This document shows positions 37,578 to 46,181 of a DNA stretch of 64,000 nt, piece after piece. Position numbers and translations under genes: made by a program. The notes under the pieces were generated by a model, which saw nothing but the letters and a program-made list of their open reading frames with translations, made no database searches and was not told the origin of the DNA. Every line of letters starts with the position of its first letter. The first letter of the stretch is position 1. The stretch spans positions 124,001 through 188,000 of the forward strand of contig NZ_AEYF01000029.1 in NCBI RefSeq assembly GCF_000292525.1. Reading direction: 5' to 3'. The stretch is from Rhizobium sp. CCGE 510 (GTDB lineage: Bacteria; Pseudomonadota; Alphaproteobacteria; Rhizobiales; Rhizobiaceae).

Positions 37578-38879
37578 ATGAACCACAAGAAGCGCGTTAT
37601 CATCGTCGGGGGCGGGTTCGGAGGCCTCTCGGCCGCCAAAGCCCTAGGAGGAAGCGAGGCGGAGGTCGTCCTGATCGATCGAAGCAACCATCATCTTTTC
37701 CAGCCGCTGCTGTACCAGGTCGCGACGGCCGCGCTCTCGCCGGCCGACATTGCCGCCCCGACCCGCGCATTGCTTGCGAGATACACGAACGTATCCGTGC
37801 TCATGGACGAGGTGACTGGTCTCGACGCCGCAGGCAAAAAGATTAAGACGGCCAACTGCGGTTCGATGTCGTTCGACTATCTCGTGCTGGCCACGGGGGC
37901 GGAGTACAGCTTCTTCGGCAACGACCATTGGCGGGCACATGCACCGACCCTTAAATCTCTTGAGGACGCGCTTCGCATCCGGTCCCGACTTCTCGAAGCA
38001 TTCGAGCGTGCCGAGCGCGAGCAGGATCCGGTCGAGATTCGACGGCTTCTGACCTTCGTTGTTGTCGGTGGTGGTCCGACGGGCGTCGAGATGGCGGGCG
38101 CGATCGCCGAGCTTGCGAAGACCGCCCTCAAACGGGACTTCAGACGCGTCGGCGCCGGCGACCTACGGATCATCCTGATTGAGGCGGCGGGTGGCGTCCT
38201 GTCGGCGTTCCCCCAGGAACTCTCCGAATATTCCGCGCAGGCTCTACGTGCGCACGGCGTCGAAGTAATGCTGCAGACGAAGGTGAGCGGCATAGACAAA
38301 GAAGGAATCCTGACCGACGGCGGCAGGATCCGAAGCGCGAACGTCGTCTGGGCCGCAGGTATCCAAGCACGTCCTGCGGCCCAATGGCTCAAGGCGGACG
38401 CCGCGCGCAACAAGGCGGTACGCGTCTATGCCGACTGTTCGGTTCCCGGACATCCGGACATCTACGCGATCGGAGACGTATCAAGTTTCGAACCCACGCC
38501 GGAATGCCCGCTGCCAGGCATCGCCCCCGTTGCGAAACAGCAGGGCAGGTATGTCGGGAAGGCCATCCGTGCCCGCATCGCGGGCCGCGGCTATCCAGCG
38601 GCGTTTCGCTATTACAATTGGGGCAGTATGGCTGTCATTGGTCGATCCAGCGCTGTGGCGGACTTCGGATGGCTGAGGCTCAAGGGTTGGAACGCCTGGC
38701 TTGCCTGGTCGATGGTCCACCTACTTCTGCTTATCGACTTCCGCAGCAAGGTGAGCGTCTACGTCAACTGGGCGTGGTCGTGGTTCACGCACCGGCGTGG
38801 GGCGCGACTGCTAACCAGTCCAACCTCTTCGGATGTTGCGGCGACTTTCGAGGGCGAAACTAAAGAGGTGAATGCATAA
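37578..38879 (+). CDS. ndh: Type II NADH dehydrogenase (NDH-2)-like flavoprotein
   Basis: A 433-residue membrane-associated flavoprotein that oxidises NADH and reduces quinone without pumping protons. FAD binding: KRVIIVGGGFGGLSAAKAL; NADH binding: TFVVVGGGPTGVEMAGAIAELA; second FAD motif: HPDIYAIGDVSSFEP. The quinone-site AKQQGRYVGKAI stretch follows. The C-terminus has a hydrophobic amphipathic anchor (WLAWSMVHLLLLIDFRSKVSVYVNWAWSWFT) typical of NDH-2. The start at 37578 is chosen because the motif begins there, although the ribosome-binding site is weak. The SMR gene starts directly after its stop, so the two are translationally coupled. Confidence 0.9.
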   Translation: MNHKKRVIIVGGGFGGLSAAKALGGSEAEVVLIDRSNHHLFQPLLYQVATAALSPADIAAPTRALLARYTNVSVLMDEVTGLDAAGKKIKTANCGSMSFDYLVLATGAEYSFFGNDHWRAHAPTLKSLEDALRIRSRLLEAFERAEREQDPVEIRRLLTFVVVGGGPTGVEMAGAIAELAKTALKRDFRRVGAGDLRIILIEAAGGVLSAFPQELSEYSAQALRAHGVEVMLQTKVSGIDKEGILTDGGRIRSANVVWAAGIQARPAAQWLKADAARNKAVRVYADCSVPGHPDIYAIGDVSSFEPTPECPLPGIAPVAKQQGRYVGKAIRARIAGRGYPAAFRYYNWGSMAVIGRSSAVADFGWLRLKGWNAWLAWSMVHLLLLIDFRSKVSVYVNWAWSWFTHRRGARLLTSPTSSDVAATFEGETKEVNA

Positions 38880-39203
38880 ATGGCTTGGGTCTATCTGCTT
38901 CTGGGCGGCGTCTTCGAAGTCGGCTTCACGACGTGCCTGCGGTTCACCGACGGTTTCAGGAACATCCCTTGGACCATCGCTTTTGGGATCTGCATCGTCC
39001 TGAGCATGGTCTTCCTGGAGGTCGCGACACGGAACTCAATTCCACTGGGCACAGGATATGCTGTCTGGACCGGCATCGGGGCCCTCGGTACCGTGGCAAT
39101 CGGTATGATGTTTTTCGGTGAAGCCGCCACGCTCGTTCGGATCTTCCTCGTTCTGGGCTTGGTGGCGTGCATCGCCGGCTTGAAGCTGACGTCCGGTCAC
39201 TGA
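38880..39203 (+). CDS. SMR-family transporter, SugE/Gdx-like
   Basis: A 107-residue protein with four membrane helices. The essential proton/substrate Glu is at position 13 in LLGGVFEVGFTTCLRFTDGF. The helix 3 sequence TGYAVWTGIGALGTVAIGMMFFGE is the SMR signature. The sequence is closer to the SugE/Gdx branch (guanidinium exporters) than to EmrE in the WTGIGA and GLKLTSGH C-terminal parts, though Gdx has a WAxxLK helix 1 that is changed here to FTTCLR. The ATG abuts the ndh stop codon with a GAGGTG site inside ndh. Export of a small cation driven by protons is likely. Confidence 0.85.
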   Translation: MAWVYLLLGGVFEVGFTTCLRFTDGFRNIPWTIAFGICIVLSMVFLEVATRNSIPLGTGYAVWTGIGALGTVAIGMMFFGEAATLVRIFLVLGLVACIAGLKLTSGH

Positions 39204-39606
39204 CCCACTCATGCCTCGTCTTTCTTGCCGCCGCCGGACGCATCGACTATTCCGGTAGGAGGCCAATCCGCGTGACCGAGGCTGGCTCGATGCGATGCGT
39301 CATCAACTGCCTTAGTTCTATCGACCGGGATCAGCGAGAGCTGTGAGGAGGAAAGTTACTCCACATCGCACATCAGGCGACCCCGGCGCGGTCTCGTGAT
39401 CGCCGTCTGCGTGGACTGCGGGTGGTGGCACCTCAACCGAAATCAAAATGTCGATGTCATCGACGGTAAGAAACTCCGATCCCCAATATCGTCAACTGGT
39501 GGGAACCGCACCATGCCGTTCCCTCATCTGACAAATTCAGAATGGAGATACGGACGTATCGGTATTATTTCAGGTACGTAGGTATTCGAAAATTTGGAGG
39601 GGCGGC
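39204..39606. other. Intergenic region upstream of tetR
   Basis: About 400 bases between the SMR and tetR genes. I see no recognisable gene. The final 60 bases hold the TetR palindrome (39,547-39,560) and a second, looser copy (GGTACGTAGGTATTCG), then GGAGGGG before the tetR ATG. Confidence 0.5.
39547..39560. promoter_or_regulatory. TetR operator candidate at the tetR promoter
   Basis: GATACG-GA-CGTATC is a perfect inverted repeat 47 bases before the tetR start. It shares the ATACG-NN-CGTAT core with the palindrome at the ndh promoter, as expected for one repressor controlling both. Confidence 0.7.
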
Positions 39607-40149
39607 ATGGGGCGGCACAAGAGCATCGACAGAGAACATGTTCTCGCGGTTGCGGAAAGGATAGTTGCAGAGACGGGGGCGGCGTCGCTTACCATCAGCG
39701 CAGTGGCGAACGCCGCGGGGATCACCAAAGGCGGAGTTCAATCCTGCTTCGGCACGAAGGAAGCGATGATCGGCGCAATGCTCGAGCGCTGGACCAAATC
39801 CTACGAGGAGAGGCTTCGGGCGATCGTGCCTCCCGAGGGAGACGTAAAGAAAAGGGTGGCCGCACACGCCGAAATCACGCTCAGTCGCGAGGAGAGCCAG
39901 GAACGGGGAGCCTCACTGCTTGCAGCGCTGTTGCAGTCGCCAGAGAACCTGGGTCCGACACGAGACTGGTACCGCGATCACATGCAGGACATGGACCCCG
40001 GCACGCCGAAGGGAAGGGACGCCTTGGTCGCGTTTATCGCTACCGAAGGGGCCTTCCTGCTCCGCTACCTCGGGCTTGCCTCCTTCGATGACGACCAGTG
40101 GGAAGGCGTACGGCGTGGGATAGACGAACTTTCGCGAACCCGCAGGTAG
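39607..40149 (+). CDS. TetR-family transcriptional regulator
   Basis: A 180-residue TetR-type repressor with a strong GGAGGGG site. The N-terminal helix-turn-helix spans about 10-55 (VLAVAERIVAETGAASLTISAVANAAGITKGGVQSCFGTKEAMIGAML), and the C-terminal effector domain is all helical. Matching palindromes occur at its own promoter and at the ndh-SMR promoter. It therefore probably represses itself and the efflux unit until a small molecule, likely the SMR substrate, binds. The ligand is unknown. Confidence 0.9.
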   Translation: MGRHKSIDREHVLAVAERIVAETGAASLTISAVANAAGITKGGVQSCFGTKEAMIGAMLERWTKSYEERLRAIVPPEGDVKKRVAAHAEITLSREESQERGASLLAALLQSPENLGPTRDWYRDHMQDMDPGTPKGRDALVAFIATEGAFLLRYLGLASFDDDQWEGVRRGIDELSRTRR

Positions 40150-40188
40150 CCGCAGAGAAGGCACCCATCGGTGTCAAGGACACACAAC

Positions 40189-40330
40189 ATGAACTTTCAT
40201 ATCAGGCCCGTCGATCTGTCGCGGGCGGCCCGCATCATCAATCATGGACCGACGGTTCACATTTCGGCGCGACACGGTGGCGTCAAGAATGTCATGATAA
40301 TAGCTTGGTAGTGCGCCCTGGACTTCGACG
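40189..40330 (+). pseudogene. N-terminal remnant of a flavin reductase-like protein
   Basis: An ATG frame of 40 residues (MNFHIRPVDLSRAARIINHGPTVHIS, then ARHGGVKNVMIIAW) ends in TAG, then continues in the same frame as CALDFDV before losing resemblance. This is the start of a flavin reductase-like (FMN-binding) domain, whose family has NHGPTVLVS...NVM..AW....DF. So one nonsense codon and then a truncation near 40,330 have destroyed the gene. It directly follows tetR and runs into the 3' end of the HEPN gene. Family call is from memory of the conserved N-terminal pattern. Confidence 0.6.
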
Positions 40331-40332
40331 TC

Positions 40333-41919
40333 CTAGGTGGTCGTAGGCTGTTCCGGCACGCCGGTTCGATACCTCTGTGCGACATAGTCGACGTGAAGAT
40401 GAACGGCAGCGATTGCGCTCACTAGGCCGACCCTTGCCAATGCTTCCAGCAGTACCTCGACCGGGTCTAAGGGCACTGCATGGGGAGAAGGCAGGTCCTG
40501 GAAGGCCTTGATGTCGTTGTCAGACGCGAGTCCGGTGATCCGATCCGCTGCTGTATTTCGAGGCTCTTCAAAGGTGAAGTCGAGATCGACGCGGTTGACA
40601 ACTGCCAGGGTGACCTTGTGCAGCAGGCTTGCCAGCTCGTGCATCGTCGCGTCTGCCTCCGAGCTCGCGTAGTCGGAAATCGGGTTGCCATGCATCGACT
40701 TGTTGCGGAGCCCCTCCCAGGCGTCGAATTCCCCCTTTGAGATGATGCGTGCTCTCTTCATCGCAGTCAGAACGTTCTTCGGGGACAGGTTCCGTCGACG
40801 GGCAAGCGTGTCCAGAAGCGAGTTTCGGAGATTGGCGTCGCCTTGCCATGCCCTCACGTGCCCTGAAAGTGCTTCAAGGTCTGCCAATTTCGCTGAAGGA
40901 TTTACGCCATGCTCCGGCATGAGCTTCGTCAGAAGGTTCTCGATCGAACTCGCAATCACCATCGCCCAGACCCAGCGCGACCCCTGCGTCGCGAGCACAA
41001 TCTGCTCGTAGAGTTCGGTGACGATGGTCGAGTCGAGGTCCGGATCCTCTGCGCCTTCGTGGCTTCGCACGACGAAGGCCAGGATCGAGGCATAAAGTGC
41101 CCAAAAACCATCACAGTCGGTGTAGCGCGTATCGTTCGACCAGAGAGTGATCCATCTGGTGTTCGGAAGGAAGCTCGACGTCGTCCGGACACTAACCGCC
41201 GCCCGTCCATTGCCATCGTTTCGAGCGATGAGTCTTGGATAGACGAGCTGGGCGAAAAGGATTCGAAATGGTTCGACGAGCCAGTTCTCTGCAAATGGAA
41301 AGCGGAAACGGCCCGATCCTCCGACAGTAGCCCATAGCGTTCCATGCGGACGATCATACAGGAACCGAATCTCTTCGCCGAAGACGTGAACCGTGCGGCC
41401 TGATCGCACGAGATGATGCAGGCTGAAGTCCAGCTCGCTCGCACTCTGGATGTGGACGGCGACTTCCGTCGAATTCATAGCTGCAACAGGCAAAGGCTCG
41501 TCGATCCAGAAGCCGCGAACCTCGCCGGTGCAGATTAGGAATCCGTCCCCGGCTTCGGAAGGGCGAAGGTGCGGTATGTGCCACGCGCTGCCAAAGACCG
41601 CGCCGTCCGCGCCGACACATTGGAGCCGGAAGCCTAGCCGGGCATCGTAGCGATCTCTGTCGCTCGAGACTCGTCTGCTCAGGAGCGTCTGTATGTCGTC
41701 TGACGTGCCGCGCATGTGGTAGACGATCGTCTCATCGTCCGGAAATTCGACGTGACCTTCGCCATTCAGAAGTTCTCCCTGCTCGTCGCTTCCTATGAGC
41801 ATCATCCGGGCGAACTGGATTTTGAGCGGCCGCTGCATCAGATGCCGCCAGCGCGATAAAGTCGGAGGTTCGAGTGATGCCGAAGACAAGTCGAGAGAGG
41901 TGGTTGTTGCGTCCGTCAT
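40333..41919 (-). CDS. Large HEPN-domain protein, ApeA-like (candidate defence protein)
   Basis: A 528-residue protein. The first 280 residues form a beta-rich domain with WHIPHLRPSE and LVRSGRTVHVFGEEIRFLYDRPHG segments. The C-terminal part is helical with the HEPN ribonuclease motif R-x4-H at 405-410 (RNKSMH), preceded by a helix bundle that starts RWVWAMVIASSIENLLTKLM. This layout resembles ApeA-type anti-phage proteins (N-terminal sensor domain plus HEPN nuclease), but I cannot confirm family membership without a search. It is a single gene, divergent from a chemoreceptor. Abortive infection by RNA cleavage would be the analogous role. Confidence 0.7.
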   Translation of the reverse strand: MTDATTTSLDLSSASLEPPTLSRWRHLMQRPLKIQFARMMLIGSDEQGELLNGEGHVEFPDDETIVYHMRGTSDDIQTLLSRRVSSDRDRYDARLGFRLQCVGADGAVFGSAWHIPHLRPSEAGDGFLICTGEVRGFWIDEPLPVAAMNSTEVAVHIQSASELDFSLHHLVRSGRTVHVFGEEIRFLYDRPHGTLWATVGGSGRFRFPFAENWLVEPFRILFAQLVYPRLIARNDGNGRAAVSVRTTSSFLPNTRWITLWSNDTRYTDCDGFWALYASILAFVVRSHEGAEDPDLDSTIVTELYEQIVLATQGSRWVWAMVIASSIENLLTKLMPEHGVNPSAKLADLEALSGHVRAWQGDANLRNSLLDTLARRRNLSPKNVLTAMKRARIISKGEFDAWEGLRNKSMHGNPISDYASSEADATMHELASLLHKVTLAVVNRVDLDFTFEEPRNTAADRITGLASDNDIKAFQDLPSPHAVPLDPVEVLLEALARVGLVSAIAAVHLHVDYVAQRYRTGVPEQPTTT

Positions 41920-42009
41920 CTGCGTTTCCTTCTTGGAATTCGGTATGTAGCTGAATCGGCGTGAAAGGAGATATGCGCACTAGCCGAACTGGCGAAATTT
42001 GTTAATATA

Positions 42010-42017
42010 ACAGTTGT
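42010..42017 (+). promoter_or_regulatory. ACAGTTGT motif upstream of the chemoreceptor
   Basis: TATAACAGTTGTAATAAATA lies about 35 bases before the TTG start. The ACAGTTGT-N3-A(A)ATAA block reappears in the APC permease promoter, suggesting a shared regulator with the catabolic genes. Confidence 0.35.
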
Positions 42018-42050
42018 AATAAATAAGAATGTTCTTCGAGGGAGGCACTC

Positions 42051-44252
42051 TTGTTTCTGAAATCTTCGGTCGCTCGCAACATGTCTGCAATCGTCGTCAT
42101 CGGCCTAGGAACCTGTGTCATCACGGCGTCCGTCCTGTTCGCATTGGCTTATCGTGAGGTGCGAGACCGTAGCATTGCCGAGATGATCCAGTCGGCGAAA
42201 GCGGCGGCGACGGACGTTAAAGGTGAACTCGGAACGGCCATCGGCGTCGCGCAGGGTGTCCGTTCGGTCCTACAGACGATCAGGTCGGAGGGCGGCGCAG
42301 GGGGCCGCGAACGTGCAGACGCCATGATCGAAGCGTTCCTGCGCGACAACCCCCGCGCATTCGCCATCGGAGCAGCATGGGAACCCGGAGCCTTCGACAC
42401 GGACGACGAACGCTATCGCAACCGCGCCGGCTACGACGATACGGGTCGGTACTTGCCTTACTTTTCGCGCGACGGGGCGAAGATTACCCGCAATGTCCTC
42501 GTGGACTATGAGACACCAGGCGTCGGCGATTACTACCTGGTGCCGAAGAGCCTGAAGCGGGATCTGGTCACTGAGCCCTATTCTTACGAGGTCAACGGCA
42601 GAACGGAACTGATCGCATCGGTCGCTATGTCGATCGTCGAAGACGGCAAGTTCCTCGGCGTCGTCGGCGTCGATACGGCGCTTTCCGAACTTTCCCGAAA
42701 GCTGGAGGCCATGAAGCCTCTTGGCGCAGGAAATGTCGTCCTTGTCAGTGCCGACAGGAAGCTTGTGAGCGGGGTTGACCAGACGCTCATAGGAAAGCCC
42801 GTCGAAGCTTTGGGCGTCGATGGCCGCGTGTGGTCGCGCATCCTTTCGCAATCCGGCGAGATGGCAGACGCCGAACTCGATGGCGTGTCGACGTTCATAG
42901 TTTCCGACGATGTCGAACTCGTTCCAGGCACCGTGTGGAATGTCGTCGTCACCGTGCCTGAAGCTGCGGTGTTCGCGCATCTATCCAGCCTCGTCAACTC
43001 CTCGATCGCCATCATCGTCGGCGCGGGTGTGCTTCTTGCGGGGATTGGCGCATGGCTCAGCCTTCGGCTCGTCGGTCGAATAGCCAAGGTGATCGATGCG
43101 ACGATCGGCATATCCGAGGGACGGAAGAGCGTCGACTTATCGATGGCGACTTCCTCCGACGAGATAGGGAGGATGGCTTCCGCCCTGCGGGTGTTGTTGA
43201 AAGCGACCGACGACAAGGAGCGACTGGAGGCCGAAGCGAAGACCACCGCCGACGCGATCGAGGCGGAACGGCGTCAGCAGGAGCGTGTCAATGAAGAGCA
43301 GGCCCGCGACGTCGCATTCGCGGTGGGAGAACTCGTGGGCGGTCTTTCGGCTCTGTCGGAAGGAAACTTGACCTGCCGCTTGTCGACGCCGTTCATCTCC
43401 TCGCTCGATCGTGCGCGGACGGACTTCAACGCCGCGCTCGATAACCTCCAGCGCACGATGACTGTCGTCGGGGCCAGCGCGCGGACAATCCACGGAGGTT
43501 CGAACGAGATCCGCAGCGCTGCGGACGAACTGTCGAAGCGGACGGAATCCCAGGCAGCCTCCGTCGAGGAAACGGCGGCCGCAATGGAGCAGGTTGCGAC
43601 GGCCTTCAAGGAGGCGAACCGGCGGGCGTCCGCAGTGACCGAGATCGTCGAGGGCGCGCGATTAGACGCCGAACGCACCAACGAGGTCGTGTCGAGAACC
43701 GTGGTCGCCATGACCGCTATCGAGTCCTCCTCGTCCGAGATTTCGAACATTCTGAACGTCATCGACGAGATCGCCTTCCAGACGAACCTGCTGGCGCTCA
43801 ACGCGGGCGTCGAAGCGGCGCGTGCTGGGGAGAGTGGCAGAGGCTTCGCGGTGGTCGCGCAGGAGGTTCGCGAACTCGCGCAACGGTCGGCGGCCGCCGC
43901 TCGCGAGATCAACACGCTGATCACGAGGTCCGGCGAGCGGGTGCAGGACGGCGTTTCGCTTGTCCGCGAGGCTGGGGTCGCCGTGCAGAAGATCGCGCAT
44001 CACGTCCAGGAGATCTATGCGAATGTTCACGTGATCTCCCAGTCGTCGAACGAGACGGCTGCCGCGATCTCCGAGATCAACGGTGCCATCGCCACGATCG
44101 ATCGGGGGACGCACCAGAACGCCGCGATGGTGGAGGAGACCACCGCCACCACCTTCGCGCTGGCGAACGAAGCAGCGATGCTCCAAAGCGCTCTGCGGCA
44201 GTTCAGGTTGGCGCCTCCCGAAGGCGGGAGACACCTCGCGGCTGTCGCGTGA
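42051..44252 (+). CDS. Methyl-accepting chemotaxis protein
   Basis: A 733-residue chemoreceptor. TTG start ([17 protein letters not shown]) after GGGAGGCA; an ATG ten codons in is possible. An N-terminal membrane helix, a periplasmic Cache-type sensor (about 35-310; [34 protein letters not shown], typical of dCache_1), a second membrane helix ([21 protein letters not shown]), a HAMP region and a signalling domain with the invariant hairpin tip [43 protein letters not shown]. It would steer cells toward a small molecule bound by the Cache pocket. It sits next to the catabolic locus and shares a promoter motif with it, so the ligand may be that pathway's substrate. Confidence 0.95.
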   Translation: MFLKSSVARNMSAIVVIGLGTCVITASVLFALAYREVRDRSIAEMIQSAKAAATDVKGELGTAIGVAQGVRSVLQTIRSEGGAGGRERADAMIEAFLRDNPRAFAIGAAWEPGAFDTDDERYRNRAGYDDTGRYLPYFSRDGAKITRNVLVDYETPGVGDYYLVPKSLKRDLVTEPYSYEVNGRTELIASVAMSIVEDGKFLGVVGVDTALSELSRKLEAMKPLGAGNVVLVSADRKLVSGVDQTLIGKPVEALGVDGRVWSRILSQSGEMADAELDGVSTFIVSDDVELVPGTVWNVVVTVPEAAVFAHLSSLVNSSIAIIVGAGVLLAGIGAWLSLRLVGRIAKVIDATIGISEGRKSVDLSMATSSDEIGRMASALRVLLKATDDKERLEAEAKTTADAIEAERRQQERVNEEQARDVAFAVGELVGGLSALSEGNLTCRLSTPFISSLDRARTDFNAALDNLQRTMTVVGASARTIHGGSNEIRSAADELSKRTESQAASVEETAAAMEQVATAFKEANRRASAVTEIVEGARLDAERTNEVVSRTVVAMTAIESSSSEISNILNVIDEIAFQTNLLALNAGVEAARAGESGRGFAVVAQEVRELAQRSAAAAREINTLITRSGERVQDGVSLVREAGVAVQKIAHHVQEIYANVHVISQSSNETAAAISEINGAIATIDRGTHQNAAMVEETTATTFALANEAAMLQSALRQFRLAPPEGGRHLAAVA

Positions 44253-44335
44253 CAAGCGCCCTGGAGACTGGTCGTTCGGGCTTTGTCGATCTCTGCGAAT
44301 GTCGCGGGGTCTCTAACGGGAGAGGTCGGCGCGTC

Positions 44336-45829
44336 CTATCTGCGGAAGCGCGCTGGACCGATGGTGTGGATCGATTTCCCACGACAGTCGACGGCAACGG
44401 CGACCGGCATGTCCTCCACGGTCAGGCGGTAGATCGCCTCCATGCCCAGTTCCGGATAGGCGACGACTTCGGCGGCCTTGATCGCTTTCGAGACTAGGTA
44501 GGCAGCGCCACCGACGGCGATGAGGTAGGCGGCGGCGTTGGCCGCTATCGTCTCGATTGCTGAGGGACCGCGCTCGGCCTTGCCCACCATGACCTTCAAC
44601 CCCGTGGCGGGCAGGAGATCTGCGAGGAACCGATCCATGCGGGTCGAAGTCGTAGGACCGGCCGGACCGATGACCTCGTCTCTAACTGCGTCGACAGGGC
44701 CGACGTAGTAGATGGCCTTGCCGCGCAGATCGACGGGCAGGGGCTCGCCCTTGCGGATCGTGTCGACCATACGCTTGTGGGCGGCGTCGCGGCCAGTGTA
44801 TAGAGTTCCCGACAGCAGCAGGGTCTCGCCCGGCTCCCACGATCCAACCTCTTCGTCCGTGAGGTTGTCCAGATCGACTTTCCTTGCCATCCGCGACGTC
44901 TGGTCGAGTACGATCTGCGGCCAATCCGACAGGTCGGGCGCCGTGAACCTCGCAGGTCCCGAACCGTCGAGCGTAAAGTGGACATGGCGGGTGGCCGCAC
45001 AATTCGGAATAAGCGCGACGGGGAGGGAGGCGGCATGGGTGGCGAAGGTCTTGACCTTCACGTCGAGCACTGTGGTCAGGCCGCCAAGCCCCTGGGCGCC
45101 GACGCCCAGCGCGTTGACACGGTCGTAGATCTCGACGCGCAGTTCCTCGAGCTTGTCGCTCGGTCCCTTCCGGATGACCTCTTGGATGTCGAGCCTTTCG
45201 TTGAGGGACTGTTTCGCCATCAGCATTGCTTTCTCGACGCTTCCACCGACGCCGATCCCGAGGATGCCGGGAGGACACCAGCCTGCCCCAAGCTTCTCGA
45301 CGGTGCTCACTACCCAGTCACTGACGGACTCCGAGGGCTCGAGGACTGCAAACTTCGTCTTGTTCTCGGAGCCGCCGCCCTTCGCCGAGACGTCGAACTC
45401 GATGCGGTCGCCCGCCACGAGCTCCAAGCTGACCATCGACGGCGTGTTGTCGCCACTGTTCTTCCTCCCGAAAAGCGGATCGACGACCACCGAAGCCCGA
45501 AGCGGGTTTTCGTCCCGCCGGTACGCGATGCGGACGCCTTCGTCGATGATCTCCTGAAGTGATCTTTCACTTTCGATCTGGACTCCCATGCCCACGCGCA
45601 CGAATACGTTCGCGGTGCCGGTGTCCTGACAAATGGGACGCTTTCCAATCGCAGCCATCCTCGAATTGACGAGGATCTGGCCCATGGCGCTCTTCGCGCT
45701 CTCGCTCTCCTCACGCTCGTAAGCGTCGCCCAAATACTGGATGAAGTCCTTGGGATGGTAGTAGGAAACGAACTGCAGCGCGTCCGCGACGCTGGCGATG
45801 ATGTCTTCTTCCTTGACGACGGTAGACAT
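44336..45829 (-). CDS. Class I fumarase family hydratase (possible mesaconase)
   Basis: A 497-residue oxygen-sensitive [4Fe-4S] hydro-lyase in which the alpha and beta parts are fused. Three cluster cysteines are seen in GKRPICQDTGTANVF, GAGWCPPGILGIGVGG and IPNCAATRHVHFTL. The beta part has SGTLYTGRDAAHKRM and the YVGPVDAVRDEVIGPAGPTTSTRMDRF segment. Class I fumarases hydrate fumarate to malate, and several also hydrate mesaconate to (S)-citramalate. As last gene of a catabolic operon with a DUF1446/DUF4387 pair, plus CaiB and CitE-like genes nearby, mesaconate hydration is the likelier role here; this is inference. Confidence 0.88.
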   Translation of the reverse strand: MSTVVKEEDIIASVADALQFVSYYHPKDFIQYLGDAYEREESESAKSAMGQILVNSRMAAIGKRPICQDTGTANVFVRVGMGVQIESERSLQEIIDEGVRIAYRRDENPLRASVVVDPLFGRKNSGDNTPSMVSLELVAGDRIEFDVSAKGGGSENKTKFAVLEPSESVSDWVVSTVEKLGAGWCPPGILGIGVGGSVEKAMLMAKQSLNERLDIQEVIRKGPSDKLEELRVEIYDRVNALGVGAQGLGGLTTVLDVKVKTFATHAASLPVALIPNCAATRHVHFTLDGSGPARFTAPDLSDWPQIVLDQTSRMARKVDLDNLTDEEVGSWEPGETLLLSGTLYTGRDAAHKRMVDTIRKGEPLPVDLRGKAIYYVGPVDAVRDEVIGPAGPTTSTRMDRFLADLLPATGLKVMVGKAERGPSAIETIAANAAAYLIAVGGAAYLVSKAIKAAEVVAYPELGMEAIYRLTVEDMPVAVAVDCRGKSIHTIGPARFRR

Positions 45830-45854
45830 GGCTTCTTTCTCGTGGATCGTGTTG

Positions 45855-46181
45855 TCAGCCTTGTTCGACGTCGTCGAACTCGAGCGACAGAAGCGGAGCG
45901 TGCTGTTGGGCGCCGTAGACGTCGGTCTCGCCGATGGCTGCCGAGACGCGCGGCCGCCGAATCGTCGCCTTGATGGCGTTGGCCGGCTCGAAGGGGATCA
46001 CGGCGAAGACGTCGGAGCGTGGCACGCCATAGAGCCGGGCGATCAGCTCTTCGTTGATCCAGGCCCCGTCGCGGGCGCGGCGGAACCAGGTCGAATCCTT
46101 GAAGATGACGTCGAGGGTAAGTTCGTAGGGGCCGGCGTTCTTGCTGCGGATGACGGTTGCGACGTCGACAAGACGGATCAT
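45855..46181 (-). CDS. DUF4387 family protein, partner of the AtuA-like protein
   Basis: A 108-residue protein (VDVATVIRSKNAGPYELTLDVIFKD...AWINEELIARLYGVP...FEPANAIKATIRRPRVSAAIGETDVYGAQQHAPLL) of the DUF4387 family. Its start overlaps the stop of the AtuA-like gene by four bases, so the two are translationally coupled and probably form a complex; some bacteria encode them as one polypeptide. Biochemical function is not established. The fumarase gene follows 25 bases later. Confidence 0.85.
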   Translation of the reverse strand: MIRLVDVATVIRSKNAGPYELTLDVIFKDSTWFRRARDGAWINEELIARLYGVPRSDVFAVIPFEPANAIKATIRRPRVSAAIGETDVYGAQQHAPLLSLEFDDVEQG

